Shown in pieces: positions 63,351 to 64,000 of a DNA stretch of 64,000 nt (position 1 is the stretch's first letter; each line of letters starts with the position of its first letter). Made by a program: the position numbers and the translations under genes. Location: NCBI GenBank assembly GCA_026994225.1, contig JALWRI010000005.1:186001-250000 (forward strand). Reading direction: 5' to 3'. The notes below the pieces were generated by a model. The model ran no database searches, was not told the DNA's origin, and saw only the letters and a list, made by a program, of their open reading frames with translations. This DNA is from Gammaproteobacteria bacterium. GTDB taxonomy: Bacteria > Pseudomonadota > Gammaproteobacteria > GRL18.

Positions 63351-64000
63351 CTATAAATAATCAACTTGATAACTGAGAGGATTACCACCACCTATATCAT
63401 CAATTTTTAAATCAACATTAACAGGCACATCAGGCTGCATACCTGCTTTAATATCTACTGTAGCATCCAGGTATTCAGCAGGAGAAAATTGCCGCTTAGC
63501 AATGACTTCATCGACTAAATTGGAAAAAGTAATTAATAAATCAGGGTAAGCTTGGGCTGTTCTTGCTTGATTAACAAAACTAATATGTATCCATAAGGCG
63601 GTTTTATCTTTAGGATGTTCTTGTATATTGCTTTCTAACGTCAGTAATGTTTCAGGGATTTTTTCTAAAGGCACACTACAATGTGTAATATCACAAAATT
63701 TCAGGATATAAGGACGAAAAGAGCCTTTAGCGAGTTTTTCGCTATTAAAATAAGCATATTGCAGGGTAAAAACAGCTGTCATACCTAAAAAGACAAAGAC
63801 CCAAATAATAACAATCATGGCGCTACGATTATGCGTGGGAGCTTCATTATCCAGATAATTATTAATTAAATCTTGTTCACTTTTGCCAAAAGCAGGAGTT
63901 GTTGTTTTAGACGGTGACAGATTTGACTGTGAGGAAGAGGTGTTTTTTTTCTCACCTTGTTGGGTAGCAATGAGAGGTGTCGTCTTTTCTGTGGTAGATG
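63351..64000 (-). CDS. DUF3426 membrane protein (N-terminus cut off)
   Basis: The frame is open to the window edge, so the protein starts outside; about 216 codons are visible. A Ser/Thr/Lys-rich linker leads to one membrane helix (IVIIWVFVFLGMTAVFTLQY), then a DUF3426 domain with HISFVNQARTAQAYPDLLIT and RQFSPAEYLD. In this family an MJ0042 zinc finger usually lies at the missing N-terminus. The role is unknown. The ATG just before the membrane helix is internal, not the true start. Confidence 0.8.
   Translation of the reverse strand, partial: STTEKTTPLIATQQGEKKNTSSSQSNLSPSKTTTPAFGKSEQDLINNYLDNEAPTHNRSAMIVIIWVFVFLGMTAVFTLQYAYFNSEKLAKGSFRPYILKFCDITHCSVPLEKIPETLLTLESNIQEHPKDKTALWIHISFVNQARTAQAYPDLLITFSNLVDEVIAKRQFSPAEYLDATVDIKAGMQPDVPVNVDLKIDDIGGGNPLSYQVDYL

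Noticed and set aside
63351-63818. The ATG before the membrane helix as the true start of the DUF3426 gene
   Set aside because: The frame continues open to the window edge with a family-like linker; the start lies outside.

Overview
The window comes from an AT-rich gammaproteobacterium with the gene set of a chemolithoautotrophic sulfur oxidiser. Three things support this. There is a form IA RuBisCO operon with CbbQ and CbbO (57.5-63.2 kb). There is a secreted Gly/Tyr-repeat sulfur globule protein (40.2-40.6 kb). The housekeeping gene order is gammaproteobacterial (ubiE-ubiJ-ubiB; folK-folB / plsY / tsaD / rpsU-dnaG; dnaQ-rnhA-yafS-like / mltD; tolC-rhodanese-pcm / thiC). A Beggiatoa/Thiothrix-like (Thiotrichales) affiliation is the best guess, but the genus cannot be fixed from sequence reading alone.

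Layout. 0-2.5 kb: 3' part of a secreted repeat protein with calcium-binding (TSP3-like) repeats. 2.5-7.6 kb: ubiquinone genes ubiE, ubiJ and ubiB, then a zinc/manganese ABC uptake pair (binding protein and ATPase) with no permease beside it and an IS200/IS605-end-like hairpin where a third gene would be expected. 7.7-10.7 kb (minus): a membrane-anchored unknown protein and a ketoacyl synthase + acyl carrier protein pair. 11.0-15.1 kb: a likely NAD salvage operon (nicotinamidase, NadD-like adenylyltransferase, NrtR-like Nudix regulator, NAD kinase) leading into ferrochelatase. 15.1-21.6 kb: WGR protein, trmL, class 1B pyrD, a pilus/secretion ATPase with c-di-GMP-type N-terminal repeats, and a very large PIG-L deacetylase-glycosyltransferase fusion. 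21.6-27.7 kb: polA, a DUF2782 protein, thrB and two TRAP permease subunits. 28.2-31.1 kb: an unrecognised DUF2786-headed protein and a receiver-histidine kinase. 31.0-40.2 kb: folate, phospholipid, translation and replication genes, with a voltage-sensor-like membrane protein behind dnaG. 40.2-46.6 kb: sulfur globule protein, a sulfotransferase and three MIDAS/VWA proteins. 46.7-54.6 kb: tolC, rhodanese, pcm, TPP riboswitch-thiC, a trypsin-fold protease, a Nudix hydrolase and moaC/moaD/moaE. 54.9-57.1 kb: an AP2-like DNA-binding protein, tRNA-Arg(CCG), an IS630 fossil and cca. 57.1-63.2 kb (minus): the cbb operon. 63.3-64.0 kb: 3' part of a DUF3426 protein.

How the genes work together. The cbb operon (cbbL, cbbS, a 104-codon unknown, cbbQ, cbbO, a 135-codon unknown) makes RuBisCO and its AAA+/VWA activase. 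Its promoter carries two inverted repeats spaced like a LysR (CbbR) recognition site and activation site, and each of the four gaps from cbbL to cbbO contains a hairpin. Sulfur oxidation, the presumed energy source, is represented by the sulfur globule gene, which has a perfect FNR-type box upstream of a good sigma-70 promoter. The NAD operon has a 13-bp palindrome exactly between its -35 and -10 elements, a plausible NrtR operator. The strongest candidates for undescribed biology are the two small unknown proteins in the cbb operon, the NAD salvage operon with its operator, the stand-alone voltage-sensor-like protein, the DUF2786-headed protein and the VWA cluster that has no MoxR gene beside it.
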